From: Paludibacteraceae bacterium
Lineage (GTDB): Bacteria; Bacteroidota; Bacteroidia; Bacteroidales; Paludibacteraceae
DNA: 64,000 nt
NCBI GenBank assembly: GCA_017553575.1
Contig: JAFZKQ010000074.1
Coordinates: 62,001 to 126,000 of the forward strand
Direction of reading: 5' to 3'
Shown: positions 8,114 to 17,912 of the stretch, in pieces
Position numbering within the stretch: the first letter of the stretch is position 1
How the letters are laid out: the number at the start of each line of letters is the position of its first letter
Notes under the pieces: model-generated
What the model was told of the DNA's origin: nothing
Databases searched by the model: none
The model's input: the letters and a program-made list of their open reading frames with translations, nothing else
Program-made: the position numbers and the translations under genes

Positions 8114-9988
8114 ATGCAAAAACTAACAACAATGAGCCTCCTATTGGGAATGGCCATGCTTCAACCTGCCGTGGCGCAAGTTGAAATCAAGATTGACGCC
8201 AATGCCGACAATCTTCCCATTTCACCGTACATTTATGGTAAAAATGGTGCCGTCAGCGATAAAGACGAAGGCACCAGTGCCGAAGAGATGCTCCGAAACC
8301 GTGAGTCGGGCTTGCGCTTCTCCCGTCAAAACAATGGTAACAATGCGACCAAATACAACTGGCGCAAAAAGCTGACTTGTCACCCCGACTGGTATAACAA
8401 CATCTACGGATGTGATTGGGACAAGTCGGCCAAAACCTTGCAGGAGGAACTCCCTAACGTGCAAGGCATGTACGCCTTCCAACTTATCGGAAAAGCTGCA
8501 AAAACCAACGCCTACAACTTCAACGACTGGGAATACAACCACAGTCAATGGGGCGAGTGGTGCAGCCTCGACCTCTGCGGTGGTGGATCGGCCGATGCCA
8601 ACGGAAAACTGATCCAAAAAGGTGATGCCTCCCTCTATCTCGAAGACTGGCCAGCCGACTCGACCGTGGGCATCTACAAGCATTGGCGCGACGACCTCGG
8701 TCTGGACATGAAGCAGTTCAAATATTGGAACATGGACAACGAGTTCGAGATGTGGCCATGGACCCACAGCGACGTGATCGAGAAGAATACCAATGAAGTC
8801 TTCGAAATGATGATGCAGAACTATTTCGCCACGGCAAAAGCCATCCGAGCCATCGACCCGACAGTTAAACTGACCGGTCCCGTGGCGGGCAGCGAATGGA
8901 CTTGGTTCACCCCAGCCGACAACCAACCCACCTACAACGGAAAGAAATACTGCTGGCTCGAATATTTCCTCCTACGCTGCGCAGAAGAGGAGAAGGCAAC
9001 AGGCATAAAAATGCTCGATGTCATCGACATTCACTTCTATCCGGGCGACAAATCGGTAGCCGATGTATTGCAGTCGCACCGCGTGCTTTGGGATACCGAA
9101 TATGTCTATCCACTGGCCAACGGCGTCAAGACAGTCAATGGCGGTTGGGACAACAACCAAAACAAAGAGTACATCTTCGCCCGCTGCCAAGAATGGGTCA
9201 AGAAATATTTTGGTGCAGACCGTGAGATGACCTACGGCATCTCTGAATACAACAACACGGAAGCCTTCAACGCCACCGTCACCGCCTTGAGCTACGCCTC
9301 CTTCCTAGGAGAAGGCGCACGCCACGGAATGGAGTACTTCACCCCATGGACATGGAAAGTCGGCATGTGGGAAACCCTCCACCTTTTCGGACGATATGCC
9401 CAAAAGATCAACATCGGGGCAACTTCCAGCGATGAAAAGATGATTTCCGCCTATTCATCGACGAATGAGGCAAAAGATTCTGTCACCATCATCTTGGTCA
9501 ACCGTCAAGAGACGGGAGAACAAACCGTAAATATCCAATTGAGCAACCTCGACATCGCCGACGGCGAATACGAGACGCTCACGCTCTCCAATCTTCCAGA
9601 CGAGGAAACCTTCGTCTCACACAGCGAAAATGCCTTAAAAAGCAGCAAAACGAGTCTAAAGGCAAATTCCATGAGCCTCAACCTGCCGCCACTATCCATG
9701 ACGGCCGTGATACTCTCTAACAGCAGCACGTCAAAAGAGGACATTCAAGGAGCGGAAAACAGCATCAGCCTCACTCCTAACCCATCCGACGGACATTTCA
9801 CCATCAACCACGCAAAAGATATCGAAAAGGTGGAAATCATCGATTACATGGGACAAATAATCATGGAGCTGCCGGCTTCGGCTTCCGACGAAATCAACAT
9901 CGACGCTAGCCATCTATCCTCCGGAACTTATCTCATCCGTCTCTCAAGCAAGACGGATAGCATAATCGAGAAAGTTTATATCAAATAG
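8114..9988 (+). CDS. Secreted GH44-like glycanase with T9SS sorting domain
   Basis: This 624-residue enzyme probably cuts beta-1,4-linked glucan backbones (cellulose or xyloglucan), as GH44 enzymes do. A signal peptide (about 1-21, ending AVAQ) precedes a (beta/alpha)8 catalytic domain to about residue 440. Key signs are WNMDNEFEMW, whose Glu would be the acid/base, DVIDIHFYP, and GISEYNN, whose Glu would be the nucleophile. A beta-sandwich region follows. The last 75 residues, starting SLTPNPSDGHF and ending in a GTYLIRL strand, look like a type A T9SS sorting domain, so the protein should be exported to the surface or medium. It has its own promoter and terminator. Its substrate is inferred from family resemblance only. 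Confidence 0.75.
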   Translation: MQKLTTMSLLLGMAMLQPAVAQVEIKIDANADNLPISPYIYGKNGAVSDKDEGTSAEEMLRNRESGLRFSRQNNGNNATKYNWRKKLTCHPDWYNNIYGCDWDKSAKTLQEELPNVQGMYAFQLIGKAAKTNAYNFNDWEYNHSQWGEWCSLDLCGGGSADANGKLIQKGDASLYLEDWPADSTVGIYKHWRDDLGLDMKQFKYWNMDNEFEMWPWTHSDVIEKNTNEVFEMMMQNYFATAKAIRAIDPTVKLTGPVAGSEWTWFTPADNQPTYNGKKYCWLEYFLLRCAEEEKATGIKMLDVIDIHFYPGDKSVADVLQSHRVLWDTEYVYPLANGVKTVNGGWDNNQNKEYIFARCQEWVKKYFGADREMTYGISEYNNTEAFNATVTALSYASFLGEGARHGMEYFTPWTWKVGMWETLHLFGRYAQKINIGATSSDEKMISAYSSTNEAKDSVTIILVNRQETGEQTVNIQLSNLDIADGEYETLTLSNLPDEETFVSHSENALKSSKTSLKANSMSLNLPPLSMTAVILSNSSTSKEDIQGAENSISLTPNPSDGHFTINHAKDIEKVEIIDYMGQIIMELPASASDEINIDASHLSSGTYLIRLSSKTDSIIEKVYIK

Positions 9989-10011
9989 TTCGATTAAAAG
10001 GTAGTTTTTAT

Positions 10012-10046
10012 AGGCGTGGTACTTTCAAGTGCCACGCCTCTTTTAT
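10012..10046 (+). terminator. Terminator after the GH44-like gene
   Basis: A 12-bp stem, AGGCGTGGTACT with AGTGCCACGCCT (one G-U pair) around a 4-nt loop, is followed by CTTTTATA. Confidence 0.75.
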
Positions 10047-10200
10047 ACAAAACCACAACGACTTCATTTAACCATAGGGCTGCACTCAATAGAATCCGAA
10101 ACAATAGTAGATCGTAAATAACTAAATAGTAAATATTTGCAATCGTCTTATGCAGTAATCGAAATCGACCTACCCACCAAGGGATATGTTCCCATATATA

Positions 10201-10230
10201 TTGCAGCATCAAAATAATACTATATATTTG
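10201..10230 (+). promoter_or_regulatory. Promoter of the GH16 gene
   Basis: TTG (10201-10203), 19 nt, then TATATTTG (10223-10230) is an almost textbook Bacteroidota promoter. The leader, about 27 nt, contains a six-codon frame, ATG at 10242 to TGA at 10262 (MKKTMV), that ends 1 nt before the GH16 start codon. Confidence 0.75.
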
Positions 10231-10263
10231 CAGAAAAGAACATGAAAAAAACAATGGTATGAT

Positions 10264-11880
10264 ATGAGAAACACAGCTACTAAATTTCTAACTCCCATGC
10301 TGTTCACATTGGCGGCATCGTCCTCTTATGCACAAGAGAGCCTTGTCATCGATGATTTTGAAGACGGCTTGAAAAAGTGGAGCGGCATTGAGAATGTCAG
10401 TTTCGAGATTGTTGACAACCCTTCACCAGACGATGTCAACAGCAGTGAAAAAGTATTGAAATGTACCCGTAAATCGGGTTCCAAAAGTTGGGCAGGAGTC
10501 ATCCTCCGAGGAGCACTGTCCGCCAAAATATCCACCAGCGACGAAGACTATTCATACGCTTCCGTCAAATTCAAGAAGGAGAGCCGTAGCAACGTCTCAT
10601 TCAAACTGGAATCGGGTCCAAACGATGAGACCTACGAATCAACCGTAGGCTATCCTGAAAGTTCCGAATGGAAAACCATCACGTTCGACCTCAAGAGTGC
10701 CTACGCCGGCACCTATTCCGACTTTTTCGTCATGATAGATAGGGCGGAGAGCCTCAGTTCCAGCATCGACGTATATATCGATGATATCATGCTCCACAAG
10801 ACTCAAAAATTGGAGGAAGTTATCATCGACCCTAAATCCCAGAAAGGAACGGGAGAAAAAGACGGCTACCATCTCGTTTGGCAAGACTTGTTCGACCAAG
10901 GTTACCTTGACAACGAGGCATGGAACGTGGAAGTTCGCAACGACGGAGGCGGAAACAACGAGTTGCAATATTACATCAGGGAGAATGTCACCGTTGGCAA
11001 CGACGATAAGGGGAACGGCTGCCTCATCATCACAGCCAAGAAACAAAACTACGGCAACAGAAACATCACTTCTGGCCGTCTGACTACACAAAACAAAGTC
11101 AGATTCTGCCACGGAAAATTGGAAGCCAGCATCCGTCTTCCTAAGACCGGCAACGGACTATGGCCTGCTTTCTGGCTCTTGGGCGACGACATCCAAAGCA
11201 ACAACTGGCCAAACTGTGGTGAGATAGACATTATGGAGATGGGACACTCCGATGCTTTCAACAAAGGCACGCAAGACCGCTATTTCAATGGTGCCTGCCA
11301 CTGGGGCCCGCTCTCTGGCGGTAACCACCCGAACTATACGCAATCCAACACATGGAACTACTCGCTACAAGATGGTGAATTCCACCTATACACGATGTAT
11401 TGGGACGACAAGAAACTCACCATGTATGTAGATCAAGACCGCTACCCTGACGTGATGCCATATTTCGAAATGAGCATTTCGGACAAAAGTTCACAAAGCA
11501 GTGCGGGTAACTACTTCCACCACAACTTCTTCATTTTGTTCAACTTGGCAGTAGGTGGCGACTTCTCCCATATCTACAATGCCAACGACATTACAGCCCT
11601 TGCCCAAGGCGATGCAAAGATGTATGTCAACTACGTCAAGATATACCAAAAGGGCATTAGCGGCGAGACTTACAACGGTCCGGCTATGAAATATACGAAG
11701 GTTGAGGAAATTGAGAATTTTGCCGATGAATTCGGCTCATCCGGACGTATTTTCAACGCATGGGGTATCCACGTAGCCAACTACTTTGACGGCAACTTGA
11801 ACGAACTTCAATTGCCAGAAGGCATCTACATCGTAGCTCCAGAAAACGGAAAAGCGAAGAAGGTAAGAATCAAACGATAA
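10264..11880 (+). CDS. Secreted GH16 beta-glucanase (laminarinase type)
   Basis: This 538-residue secreted enzyme is predicted to hydrolyse beta-1,3 or mixed-linkage glucans. A signal peptide (about 1-24, ending SYAQ) leads into a beta-sandwich of about 155 residues resembling a carbohydrate-binding or complex I intermediate-associated domain (VIDDFEDG, ending in YIDDIMLH). The GH16 domain follows (about 200-465) with the signature GEIDIMEMG, which holds nucleophile and acid/base Glu. The C-terminal part ends LPEGIYIVAPENGKAKKVRI, like a short T9SS sorting segment. The gene has its own promoter and terminator. No SusC/SusD pair is nearby, so this is not a classical polysaccharide utilisation locus. 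Confidence 0.85.
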   Translation: MRNTATKFLTPMLFTLAASSSYAQESLVIDDFEDGLKKWSGIENVSFEIVDNPSPDDVNSSEKVLKCTRKSGSKSWAGVILRGALSAKISTSDEDYSYASVKFKKESRSNVSFKLESGPNDETYESTVGYPESSEWKTITFDLKSAYAGTYSDFFVMIDRAESLSSSIDVYIDDIMLHKTQKLEEVIIDPKSQKGTGEKDGYHLVWQDLFDQGYLDNEAWNVEVRNDGGGNNELQYYIRENVTVGNDDKGNGCLIITAKKQNYGNRNITSGRLTTQNKVRFCHGKLEASIRLPKTGNGLWPAFWLLGDDIQSNNWPNCGEIDIMEMGHSDAFNKGTQDRYFNGACHWGPLSGGNHPNYTQSNTWNYSLQDGEFHLYTMYWDDKKLTMYVDQDRYPDVMPYFEMSISDKSSQSSAGNYFHHNFFILFNLAVGGDFSHIYNANDITALAQGDAKMYVNYVKIYQKGISGETYNGPAMKYTKVEEIENFADEFGSSGRIFNAWGIHVANYFDGNLNELQLPEGIYIVAPENGKAKKVRIKR

Positions 11881-11900
11881 AAATTAAAGTAAGATTAATA

Positions 11901-11940
11901 AATAGGCTGAATCTCGAATAGGGATTCAGCCTATTTTTTT
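11901..11940 (+). terminator. Terminator after the GH16 gene
   Basis: A 13-bp perfect stem, AATAGGCTGAATC with GATTCAGCCTATT around a 9-nt loop, merges into a run of T. Confidence 0.85.
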
Positions 11941-12075
11941 TCTATGAAACACATAATCCTCAACACTTATAGGATCAGAACATGACATAAAGGATTTCCA
12001 CGCCCTTGTCCGACGTTGTGAAAAGAAAACGCCTAAGGCCTAAGGATAATAAAACTACCCTCGGCAGCGATTTAA

Positions 12076-13662
12076 TCAATCATTAATCCTCTCCATCCTG
12101 CACTTGTGCTCCTTCGTTTTTTCGTCGTAGCTAATACCCACGAATAGCAGGTCGCCTTTGTAGTTGTTCAAAGCTTGGCAGTGGTTCTTCTCTTTGATCT
12201 GTTGCAAGGCACTCTCCGCACTCTTGTTGTGCTTCAGTTCGATTACCAAGGCAGGGATGTTGGGCAGATACGGAATCAGCACCAAGTCGGCATAGCCTTT
12301 CCCCGTAGGCAACTCCTTCACCAACGTGTAACGAGTATTAGCGTAGAAATAGGCCAGACAGATGGCGCTTTGGAAGCAATGCTCGTCGTTGTAGGTCAAC
12401 GGGTTGGTTACCTCGGTGTGGGCGGCGTCGAGCGCACGGGCCACCTCCTCTTCATTGCCTTGGATGGTGTCGTCGAGGAGTTTCTTGGAGGCGTTGATGA
12501 TCTCCATCAGTTTCTTATAATCAGGGCTCAACTTGATTGACCTTACCCACTCCTGCCGCACCTCCTCATTGGGGATACTACAAGTTTGTTCCTTCCTATT
12601 GTAAGAAAGATAACCCAAGTGTATCAAGTAAGTGAAGACATCGTCTTTGGAGTAGAAACAGTCCATCGTATTCAGATAGGAATGTACGTCCACCTCCACG
12701 CTACCGCCTGAAATCATACTGACCACATCTTGACGGATGCCTTCGAAATCCATGAGGATATAGTCTTTCAACGCCTCGAACGAGCCTGTGGTGGACCAAT
12801 AGCTACCAAACTCTTGATCCAGAAGAGCCGTAACAACAGACAGCGGGTTATACATGTCAGCCCTCTCACTCAACTTGTAACCGTCATACCAACGGGCGCA
12901 TTCGTCTGCATCCATGTTGTACTCCTTGCAGAGCGCCACCACCTCTTCCTTTGTGAAGCCTATATGTTCGGCGAATTGGCGGGGACGCAACATGGTGTAT
13001 TCTTTGAACTCGTTCAGTTTCGACTGCACCTTGTCACGTACGACAGGAATGATGCCTGTGATGTAGGCAAGGGCGATGGCCGGACGAATGGTCGTACCTT
13101 TGAAGAGACTATTTAGAAAACTGAGATAATCTTTAAACAGTTCATTCGAAACTCTCTCTCGAATCAAAACATCGTATTCATCGATGATAATGACGAATTT
13201 CTCACCCGTCTCTCCATAGACGTTCAAGATATCTGTGGCAAGCGAAGAACCATCATCAAACGATAGGTTGGGGAATTCTTTTCTAAATTCATTTAAAAGA
13301 GTGGCTTGAATGTATTTGACAAGACTTTTCTCTCGATCCTCATTGATAGCTTTTTGATACCATTCGTTCAAATCCAACTTGATGACGTTGAATTTGTTCA
13401 AGTATTTGTCATAATCGGGCACTTGTCCGAATTTCATCCGACTGAAAGTCTCCCTTGCATCGCAACCTTTTGAGTAGTAGGCTGATATCATGTTTCCTGC
13501 CATGCTCTTACCGAAACGGCGCGGACGGGAAATGCAGACAAAATTATCATCACTGCCTATCATTTCATTAAGTTCATTGATAAGCAGAGATTTGTCCACA
13601 TATATCTTTTTATTTTTATTTAATAAAAATGCCTCCGCATTCGGATTCAGATATAAGCCCAT
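12076..13662 (-). CDS. AAA-ATPase-like protein with C-terminal PD-(D/E)XK nuclease domain
   Basis: This 528-residue cytoplasmic protein belongs to the large Bacteroidota group with an N-terminal AAA-ATPase-like domain (PF09820 type). The domain opens with YVDKS, a Walker A-like RPRRFGKS near residue 45, and the Walker B-like IIIDEYDVLI. The C-terminal region has GYADLVL...ALVIELKHNK, a PD-(D/E)XK nuclease signature. The biological role of the family is not established; defence or mobile-element links have been suggested because copies are numerous and variable. A -7 box lies about 23 nt upstream, and no operon partner is close. The ATG at 13662 fits the family N-terminus. Confidence 0.8.
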   Translation of the reverse strand: MGLYLNPNAEAFLLNKNKKIYVDKSLLINELNEMIGSDDNFVCISRPRRFGKSMAGNMISAYYSKGCDARETFSRMKFGQVPDYDKYLNKFNVIKLDLNEWYQKAINEDREKSLVKYIQATLLNEFRKEFPNLSFDDGSSLATDILNVYGETGEKFVIIIDEYDVLIRERVSNELFKDYLSFLNSLFKGTTIRPAIALAYITGIIPVVRDKVQSKLNEFKEYTMLRPRQFAEHIGFTKEEVVALCKEYNMDADECARWYDGYKLSERADMYNPLSVVTALLDQEFGSYWSTTGSFEALKDYILMDFEGIRQDVVSMISGGSVEVDVHSYLNTMDCFYSKDDVFTYLIHLGYLSYNRKEQTCSIPNEEVRQEWVRSIKLSPDYKKLMEIINASKKLLDDTIQGNEEEVARALDAAHTEVTNPLTYNDEHCFQSAICLAYFYANTRYTLVKELPTGKGYADLVLIPYLPNIPALVIELKHNKSAESALQQIKEKNHCQALNNYKGDLLFVGISYDEKTKEHKCRMERIND

Positions 13663-13684
13663 ACTATTCCCTTTTTTATCCTTA

Positions 13685-13692
13685 CAAAGATA
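13685..13692 (-). promoter_or_regulatory. -7 box for the AAA/PD-(D/E)XK gene
   Basis: Read on the minus strand this is TATCTTTG, matching TAnnTTTG, 23 nt before the start codon. No -33 box at the expected spacing. Confidence 0.45.
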
Positions 13693-13756
13693 AAAATTTT
13701 TCCCAAATATTTCGAATGTGTCGTTCCTACTGTCCCTTTGGTCACAAGAAGATTAA

Positions 13757-13800
13757 ATAAAAAGGCGGCAAAACGATTTTTAAGCCATTTCACCGCCTTT
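13757..13800 (-). terminator. Terminator after the M42 peptidase gene
   Basis: The arms AAAGGCGG (13761-13768) and CCGCCTTT (13793-13800) form an 8-bp stem with a large, partly structured loop. On the minus strand the stem runs into TTTTTATTT. Confidence 0.65.
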
Positions 13801-13822
13801 ATTCATGTCAAACATCATTGTA

Positions 13823-14923
13823 TCAAAAAGGATACGAAACGCGCTCAGGAACGAAATTAAACACCTTTTCGGCATCAATCTTCTTGATAGCTTCCACCAA
13901 CAAAGCGATGATTTCATCGACATCACGCAGGTCACATACCTCAACCGGTGTATGCATATAGCGATTCGGAATACTCAAAAGAGCCGTCGCCACCCCACTC
14001 TGCGCCAATTGAATCTTGCACGTATCCGTTCCGCCGGTAGCACTTCCGTTGGCTACATTCTGGACCTTAATCTCCTTTTCAGCCGCAACATCTTGCAAGA
14101 GTCTGACCAACAAGACATTGTTATCAGCACTATGACGAATGACGGCACCACCGCCCAAGGCCATCTCACCGTATTTTTTCTTCTCAATGCCCGGTATATC
14201 CGTAGCAAATCCTACGTCCAAACAGAAACCAACTTGCGGATTGATGCTATAAGAACTTGTCACCGCCCCTCGGCAACCCACCTCCTCCTGCGAGGAAGCT
14301 ACGCCATAGACACCCACTTTGATAGGCTCCGAAGAGAGGACACGAAGTACCTCCGCCACGATGAATGCGCCAATTTTATCATCCAAGGCCTTGGACATAA
14401 TACGATTTTCTCCCATGAAAAGGCAATTTTCCTTCACAGCGATAGGGTCGCCGATAGAAACCAATGCCTCGGCCTCCTCTTTTGTTTCCACGCCTATATC
14501 CACCCAAAGGTCGTCCAACTCCACAGCTTTCTGGCGGTCGCTGGCACTCTGCAGATGAATCGGCTTCTTTCCGATAACACCAGGTATCCGCCCTTTGCGT
14601 GTCAAAATCATCACCTCCGTTCCAGGCACCGTCAGAGCGTCGATGCCACCCAATTTCCGGAAATAGACCAGACCCTCCGCACTAATATACATCACTTGAA
14701 GCCCGATTTCATCGAGATGTCCGCAAAGCATAATTTTAAATTCAGCGTCCGGATTGATTACACCCACCGTATTGCAAAGGACATCCGTCTTTGCCGGAAC
14801 GAATTGAAAAACATACTCCCGCCAAACAGAGGCGGCCTCCATCTCATAACCCGAAGGAGAATAAGTTGACAAGAATCTTTTTAGAAATTTTAAATTCTTA
14901 TCGTTCAGATATTTATATTCCAT
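13823..14923 (-). CDS. M42 family metalloaminopeptidase
   Basis: This 366-residue cytoplasmic enzyme of the glutamyl aminopeptidase/tetrahedral aminopeptidase family removes N-terminal residues from peptides and usually forms a dodecamer with two metals per subunit. The signs are SPSGYE near the N-terminus, GHLDEIG (metal His and Asp), ALDDKIGA (bridging Asp), SSQEEVGCRGA (catalytic Glu pair), CLDVGFATD (metal Asp) and PNRYMHTPVE (metal His). All expected ligands appear present. It lies 40 nt downstream of the VIT-VWA gene and probably shares its transcript. A terminator follows. Confidence 0.88.
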   Translation of the reverse strand: MEYKYLNDKNLKFLKRFLSTYSPSGYEMEAASVWREYVFQFVPAKTDVLCNTVGVINPDAEFKIMLCGHLDEIGLQVMYISAEGLVYFRKLGGIDALTVPGTEVMILTRKGRIPGVIGKKPIHLQSASDRQKAVELDDLWVDIGVETKEEAEALVSIGDPIAVKENCLFMGENRIMSKALDDKIGAFIVAEVLRVLSSEPIKVGVYGVASSQEEVGCRGAVTSSYSINPQVGFCLDVGFATDIPGIEKKKYGEMALGGGAVIRHSADNNVLLVRLLQDVAAEKEIKVQNVANGSATGGTDTCKIQLAQSGVATALLSIPNRYMHTPVEVCDLRDVDEIIALLVEAIKKIDAEKVFNFVPERVSYPF

Positions 14924-14963
14924 TTATTATGATATTAAGAGACGGGGCATTCCCCTTCCCTAC

Positions 14964-17912
14964 TTAAAAACTAACTGTTCCTATCGTATAGACATCCTTA
15001 GAACTACCCAACTGGATGGTCAGAACCTGTTTCTTCTGGTTAGGCATTCCAAAATGTGTGTAAATAGTAGCTTGGACAACCACGGGCTGCAGTCGTTTTT
15101 GGTTACTTGTTCCGTAGTAATCCGCTTGAATCTTATAGTCACCCTTGATGGCATTCTTCAAACAGAACTCCTCCGGACCATATCCCCGCGTGATGTCATC
15201 CGAATTTCTACCTCCGATGGCAGTCTTCTTATGGCTATAATAACACTTTTCTCCATTGGGATCAGTCACCCAAAGGTCGATGTCGCAATCATTTGTATTC
15301 CATGTGAGAATAACCCGAAGATCAACAGGGCAGTTACCCAACAACTGCTTATTGTAGTCTGAAGTATCGATTTTATCAGGATGCGATTCAATAAGGGCAT
15401 TCAACTCGTTGATGGCTATCTGCTGAATGTTCTTAAAACGGGAATCCCATTTAGAGGAACCCACCTTGTAAAGCAAATCGGCAGCCTTCTGATATTGACC
15501 CAATTCGATATAAACCAAAGCCAAATCGCGGTAGGATTGAGGCTCCTCCCCACGCATCTTAACCACACGCTCTAAAACGGAAACGGCCAATTCATACGAT
15601 TTAAACTCCACCAACTTGTTGGCACAAGAACGAGCCACCTCGGCATCCTCCAGTTTCAGCTCCGCCAAATTGGAAAGAATGCGGACAGCCTCCTCCGGCA
15701 GTTTTTCACGATAGAAATAATCCGCCACGTCCAAATAGAAAGAAGGCGAAACACTATACTTCGATTTCATTTCCAGATAGGAAGCATACATTCTATAGGT
15801 TTCAATGCACTTCAACTTGGATAAGTAAGGAACATCCGGATTCCAATACTGGACAGTGACCGAAGCCTCCGCATTACCACTTTGCGAAGGGTTGTGTGCT
15901 CTTCTAACAGCATATGCCCTTTCCTCGCTTTTTTCCATTTCAGCCGGCTCATTTGCTACCATTGATAACACCCCATCATCTACAATTGATAGCGTAGGTG
16001 GTTCTGGTGGAGGTGGAGGTGCCACTTCTCTTGATCTTGAATGCCTTCTATCCCCTCCTGAAACAGTTAACCACAGTGCTTCAGGTGCTTCATATGTTCC
16101 TGAACTACTTCTATACATTTTAGGTTTCGGATCCTTCTTTGGCTTGGCATTCGGATCAAAATCAGTTTTCCACCATTTCAAAAATTCATTCCTTGCACGG
16201 ACTATATTTCCAAAATAGAGCGTATCGTTTTGGTCTCTTTTCGGCTTATTGGCCATGAGCCTTAAATAATCATCCTTTAATTCATCAGGAGGAGTGATTT
16301 CGTAACGTACATAATCATGAACCGTCTCCAAGACAATAAGGGAAGTGTTACGGGTAACGATACCGAAATTCTTCGATAGATTGATGATTTTCTGCTTATT
16401 CTTTTCGGATTCCAAATCCAAATCAGCCAATTTTCGTTGCGCCCACAGACGTTTCACATTGTCGGCTATCGTAGTATTGATGGCAGATAGATGGCATTGA
16501 ACGCTATCCGTTATTTGATTACCATAACCAAAGTAGAATGTAATGTCGGACTCCTTCGATTTTAGGATTCCCGATGCACTGAACGACTCGGTGACACGTG
16601 TCTGAACGGAAGGATAAACCTCAGAAACTTGGTTGGCATCATATCGGGCCTTGAGAAAACGATACTCCACATTGGTCAATGCCTTCAGGGCATCCTCGCT
16701 GTTCAAAGTACAAAGATTGATGTAAGTACCCCCATTCTTCAAAGCAATCATCTTGAGATAAACAGGGTCGGCCACAGGACTTGAATTGATGGTCATCACA
16801 GTTGCGTTCGTCGATGGAATGGAATCTTTTCCGATATTGCCCAAGCCATCCGAGAAAAAGAGGATTTCATCCGTACCATATTTTGAAAAATCAATGCAAC
16901 CTATATTTGTCGCACCATCGAAAATGGACTTTTTAGGATTTATAATTTTCTTAACATCAGCAACTTTACATATCGTGTCCAGATGTTGCCTACAGCTGAA
17001 AGTCACTAAACGAACCCGAGAAATGCCCAAATACTTGGCATAGTCCTCCAAAAGTTCAAAATCCTTTTCCCCATTCCTGTCATTCGACGAAGAGGAGACA
17101 TCATAGATAACCGTCAATCCTTTAGCCTTCTCCCTTGGCCTGGATTGCTTCGGATTTATCGATGAATAGATATAAAAGTAGGTATCGGTTCCTACATTTT
17201 CCGTATAGAGTTTTGGTATTTCCGCCTTAGGCAACTCCAAAAAGAGCCCCTTCTCCAAAGTGATGTTCTTACGATTCAGATAAGACGTATATCCTTGATC
17301 CTTAGGATTAAAATAGACATCATCGATAGATTCTTCGGTTACGAGTGGCTTGTCCATCTCGTTGCGGACATTAATTTCGAGGGAAAAATTGTCAATATGC
17401 GTCTTCGTATTGATAGGCAAACGATAATACCGCTTACCCTTGGACATGGAGAGTTCCTGCTCACAAGCCACTACGACATGACGTGTTCCATGAGGTTGAA
17501 AAGGATAGATGCGGGTACGGAAGTTGTTGCCCGCCGTCATTTCGAGTAAGCCCGGATCGATTTCCTCACGCACCTTTTCTTCAAATACGATACGTCCCTT
17601 CTCTTTTTCAACAACTACACCTTCACGGAGTTTTCCATTGATATCCAGTGCATAACGTGAGACACTCTGTCCTTCCGCCAACGGAAATTCGAATTCACCT
17701 TCCAAAACTCTAGTACTCGTACTATAAAAAGTCATATCGAATGTAGTCGTCGCCACATTTCCAAGTACATCCACGCTGATTTTCAAATCAGTGAGTTTAA
17801 TAGCATCCTTTTCCGAAGAATTTTTGACCGTCGGAATCCCCAACTGGGCATAGACCCCCGAAGAAAGAGAAGCACAAACTGAAAAAAGTAAAACAAACCT
17901 TCTAATTAACAT
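14964..17912 (-). CDS. Exported VIT-VWA-TPR-DUF2135 protein
   Basis: This is a large envelope protein of 982 residues. The ATG at 17912 gives a clean signal peptide (MLIRRFVLLFSVCASL, cleavage near VYAQ), whereas the ATG at 17954 adds 14 unneeded residues. Domains in order are a vault/inter-alpha-trypsin (VIT) domain (about 30-160), a VWA-like domain (about 265-430, starting GLTVIYDVSSSS), and a central linker rich in Pro and charged residues. Two or three TPR units (about 715-860) come next, then a C-terminal DUF2135-type domain (DIDLWVTDPNGE). The metal-binding motif of the VWA domain is degenerate, with DVSSSS in place of DxSxS. A role as a surface adhesion or scaffold protein is inference. 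Confidence 0.8.
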   Translation of the reverse strand: MLIRRFVLLFSVCASLSSGVYAQLGIPTVKNSSEKDAIKLTDLKISVDVLGNVATTTFDMTFYSTSTRVLEGEFEFPLAEGQSVSRYALDINGKLREGVVVEKEKGRIVFEEKVREEIDPGLLEMTAGNNFRTRIYPFQPHGTRHVVVACEQELSMSKGKRYYRLPINTKTHIDNFSLEINVRNEMDKPLVTEESIDDVYFNPKDQGYTSYLNRKNITLEKGLFLELPKAEIPKLYTENVGTDTYFYIYSSINPKQSRPREKAKGLTVIYDVSSSSNDRNGEKDFELLEDYAKYLGISRVRLVTFSCRQHLDTICKVADVKKIINPKKSIFDGATNIGCIDFSKYGTDEILFFSDGLGNIGKDSIPSTNATVMTINSSPVADPVYLKMIALKNGGTYINLCTLNSEDALKALTNVEYRFLKARYDANQVSEVYPSVQTRVTESFSASGILKSKESDITFYFGYGNQITDSVQCHLSAINTTIADNVKRLWAQRKLADLDLESEKNKQKIINLSKNFGIVTRNTSLIVLETVHDYVRYEITPPDELKDDYLRLMANKPKRDQNDTLYFGNIVRARNEFLKWWKTDFDPNAKPKKDPKPKMYRSSSGTYEAPEALWLTVSGGDRRHSRSREVAPPPPPEPPTLSIVDDGVLSMVANEPAEMEKSEERAYAVRRAHNPSQSGNAEASVTVQYWNPDVPYLSKLKCIETYRMYASYLEMKSKYSVSPSFYLDVADYFYREKLPEEAVRILSNLAELKLEDAEVARSCANKLVEFKSYELAVSVLERVVKMRGEEPQSYRDLALVYIELGQYQKAADLLYKVGSSKWDSRFKNIQQIAINELNALIESHPDKIDTSDYNKQLLGNCPVDLRVILTWNTNDCDIDLWVTDPNGEKCYYSHKKTAIGGRNSDDITRGYGPEEFCLKNAIKGDYKIQADYYGTSNQKRLQPVVVQATIYTHFGMPNQKKQVLTIQLGSSKDVYTIGTVSF

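Noticed and set aside
8222..8926. A 234-codon minus-strand frame opposite the GH44-like gene
   Set aside because: Composition is a mirror of the catalytic domain; no start signals.
13805..14869. A 354-codon open frame on the plus strand opposite the M42 peptidase gene
   Set aside because: The minus-strand protein has all M42 motifs; the opposite frame has no motif, signal or ribosome binding site and arises from codon bias.
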